From positions 1-64,000 of the forward strand of contig CAVPRU010000001.1 in NCBI GenBank assembly GCA_963707875.1: a stretch of DNA of 64,000 bases, given 5' to 3'. Position 1 is the first letter of the stretch. Each line of letters starts with the position of its first letter. The position numbers and the translations under genes were made by a program. Of the stretch, positions 63,087-64,000 are shown one piece after another. The notes under the pieces are model-generated. The model was not told the DNA's origin. It was given only the letters and a program-made list of their open reading frames with translations, and did no database searches. Source of the DNA: SZUA-320 sp963707875 (GTDB lineage: Bacteria > Gemmatimonadota > Gemmatimonadetes > Gemmatimonadales > GWC2-71-9).

Positions 63087-63962
63087 TCAGGTGGAGGCGG
63101 GAACGCTGGCCGGGGCCGTCGCGGGCCGCTGTCCCGCCATGTGGCGCAACAGCCGCGCCGTGGTATCCCGAAGCGATGCGCGCGGAACGACAGCATCAAT
63201 CTGCCCTTTCTCCAGCAGAAACTCTGCCGTCTGAAACCCCTCCGGTAGATCCTGGCCAATGGTCTGCTTGATGACCCGCTGACCGGCGAACCCGACGACG
63301 GCGCCCGGCTCCACGATGATCACATCTCCCTGCATCGCAAACGAGGCGGATACGCCCCCGGTGGTCGGGTCGGTGAGGATGGTCATGAAGGGGATGCTGG
63401 CCCGTCTCAGCTGGGCAATCGCCGCCGAGGTCTTGGCCATCTGCATCAGCGAGAGCACTCCCTCCTGCATCCGAGCTCCACCCGACGTGCAGACCAGCAC
63501 CAGGGGGATTCGCTTGTCGGCCGAGCGGCGGGCCAGCCGGGCGATCTTCTCACCCACCACCGAGCCCATCGATCCGCCCATGAAGGCGAAATTCATCACC
63601 CCGAGATGGTAGGGCATCCCTTCGATCTCGGCTGCCCCGGTATAGATCGCGTCCATCCGGCCAGCCTTCTTCTCACTGGCCTCGATCCGGCCCCGGTAGC
63701 CCTCAAACCCCAGGGTATCCACCGACCGGAGGTTCTCGAAGAGATCCTCCCAGGACCCGTCGTCCGTGAGCAGGTCGATGTATTCCTCGGCCAGGAAGCG
63801 GCGGTGCCGGCCACACTCAGGGCAGACATTGAGGTTCTTCTGGAATTTGGCCTTGAGGTCGAGATGCCCGCATTCGCCGCACTTCTCCCAGGCGTCGGCG
63901 GGAATCTCCAGGCGCTCGCGTTGCGCGGGACGAGGTTTTCGTTCCTTCTTAAACCACGCCAT
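63087..63962 (-). CDS. accD: Acetyl-CoA carboxylase carboxyltransferase subunit beta
   Basis: A 291-residue subunit for malonyl-CoA synthesis. The N-terminal zinc ribbon (ECGHLDLK preceded by KCG, and CPECGRHRR) identifies AccD. VCTSGGARMQEGVLSLMQMAKTSAA, ILTDPTTGGVSASFAMQGDV and GFAGQRVIKQTIGQDLPEGFQTAEF form the carboxyltransferase core. The ATG at 63962 is followed closely by the window end, so the upstream neighbour is not seen. accA is not in the window. Confidence 0.96.
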   Translation of the reverse strand: MAWFKKERKPRPAQRERLEIPADAWEKCGECGHLDLKAKFQKNLNVCPECGRHRRFLAEEYIDLLTDDGSWEDLFENLRSVDTLGFEGYRGRIEASEKKAGRMDAIYTGAAEIEGMPYHLGVMNFAFMGGSMGSVVGEKIARLARRSADKRIPLVLVCTSGGARMQEGVLSLMQMAKTSAAIAQLRRASIPFMTILTDPTTGGVSASFAMQGDVIIVEPGAVVGFAGQRVIKQTIGQDLPEGFQTAEFLLEKGQIDAVVPRASLRDTTARLLRHMAGQRPATAPASVPAST

Positions 63963-64000
63963 GACAGCCAGTGGTTGGAGAAGTGCTGTTTCCGGGAGAA

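Overview
This is a gene-dense, GC-rich chromosomal stretch from a Gram-negative bacterium with no mobile element, CRISPR array or rRNA. The gene set suggests Gemmatimonadota: an archaeal/eukaryotic-type ProRS, purS/purQ/purL purine genes, a TonB-plug protein with carboxypeptidase-like repeats, a bacterial eRF1-like protein and an AtuA-family protein. That assignment is an inference from gene content. Nearly all genes lie in operons whose stop and start codons overlap by 1-4 nt.

Left part (1-14.1 kb, mostly minus strand): an unidentified truncated ORF, a phosphodiesterase-type alkaline phosphatase, a small membrane protein, RecQ and two small or secreted proteins. Then comes one apparent transcript starting at about 14.1 kb: eRF1-like protein, B12-binding protein, acyl-CoA carboxylase beta, secreted subtilase, AtuA-like protein, enoyl-CoA hydratase and glutamine cyclotransferase-like lipoprotein. 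It is divergent from a fused isobutyryl-CoA mutase (IcmF, plus strand). Between 0.4 and 8.4 kb four conserved genes are broken by single-base indels. The same happens to rlmN, a LytR_C lipoprotein and the essential proS. The pattern fits sequence error better than gene decay.

Middle part (17.6-32.6 kb, mostly minus): a MeaB-like GTPase, MgtE, two CNNM/CorC-type membrane proteins, ybeY, phoH and aspS; rlmN on plus; then a signalling and nucleotide-hydrolase block with a HEAT-repeat protein, an HD-GYP protein, a membrane GAF/MCP-like protein, a YqeK-like HD hydrolase and a LytR_C lipoprotein.

Right part: lexA, then a long plus-strand purine operon (truA-htrA-purB-purC-psd-pssA-purS-purQ-zinc ribbon-purL-purF-ppdK-purE-purK, 33.4-48.7 kb). 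It combines de novo purine synthesis with phosphatidylethanolamine synthesis and pyruvate phosphate dikinase. Next are a DUF2911 protein, a TonB-plug protein, tmRNA (ssrA, minus), and a dusB-larB-diguanylate cyclase operon divergent from a PtsN-like IIA gene. The minus-strand housekeeping run accD-folC, hisS-proS-lysA-guaA ends the window.

Several genes carry a -10-like hexamer only 6-9 nt before the start codon and no Shine-Dalgarno sequence, which points to widespread leaderless transcription.
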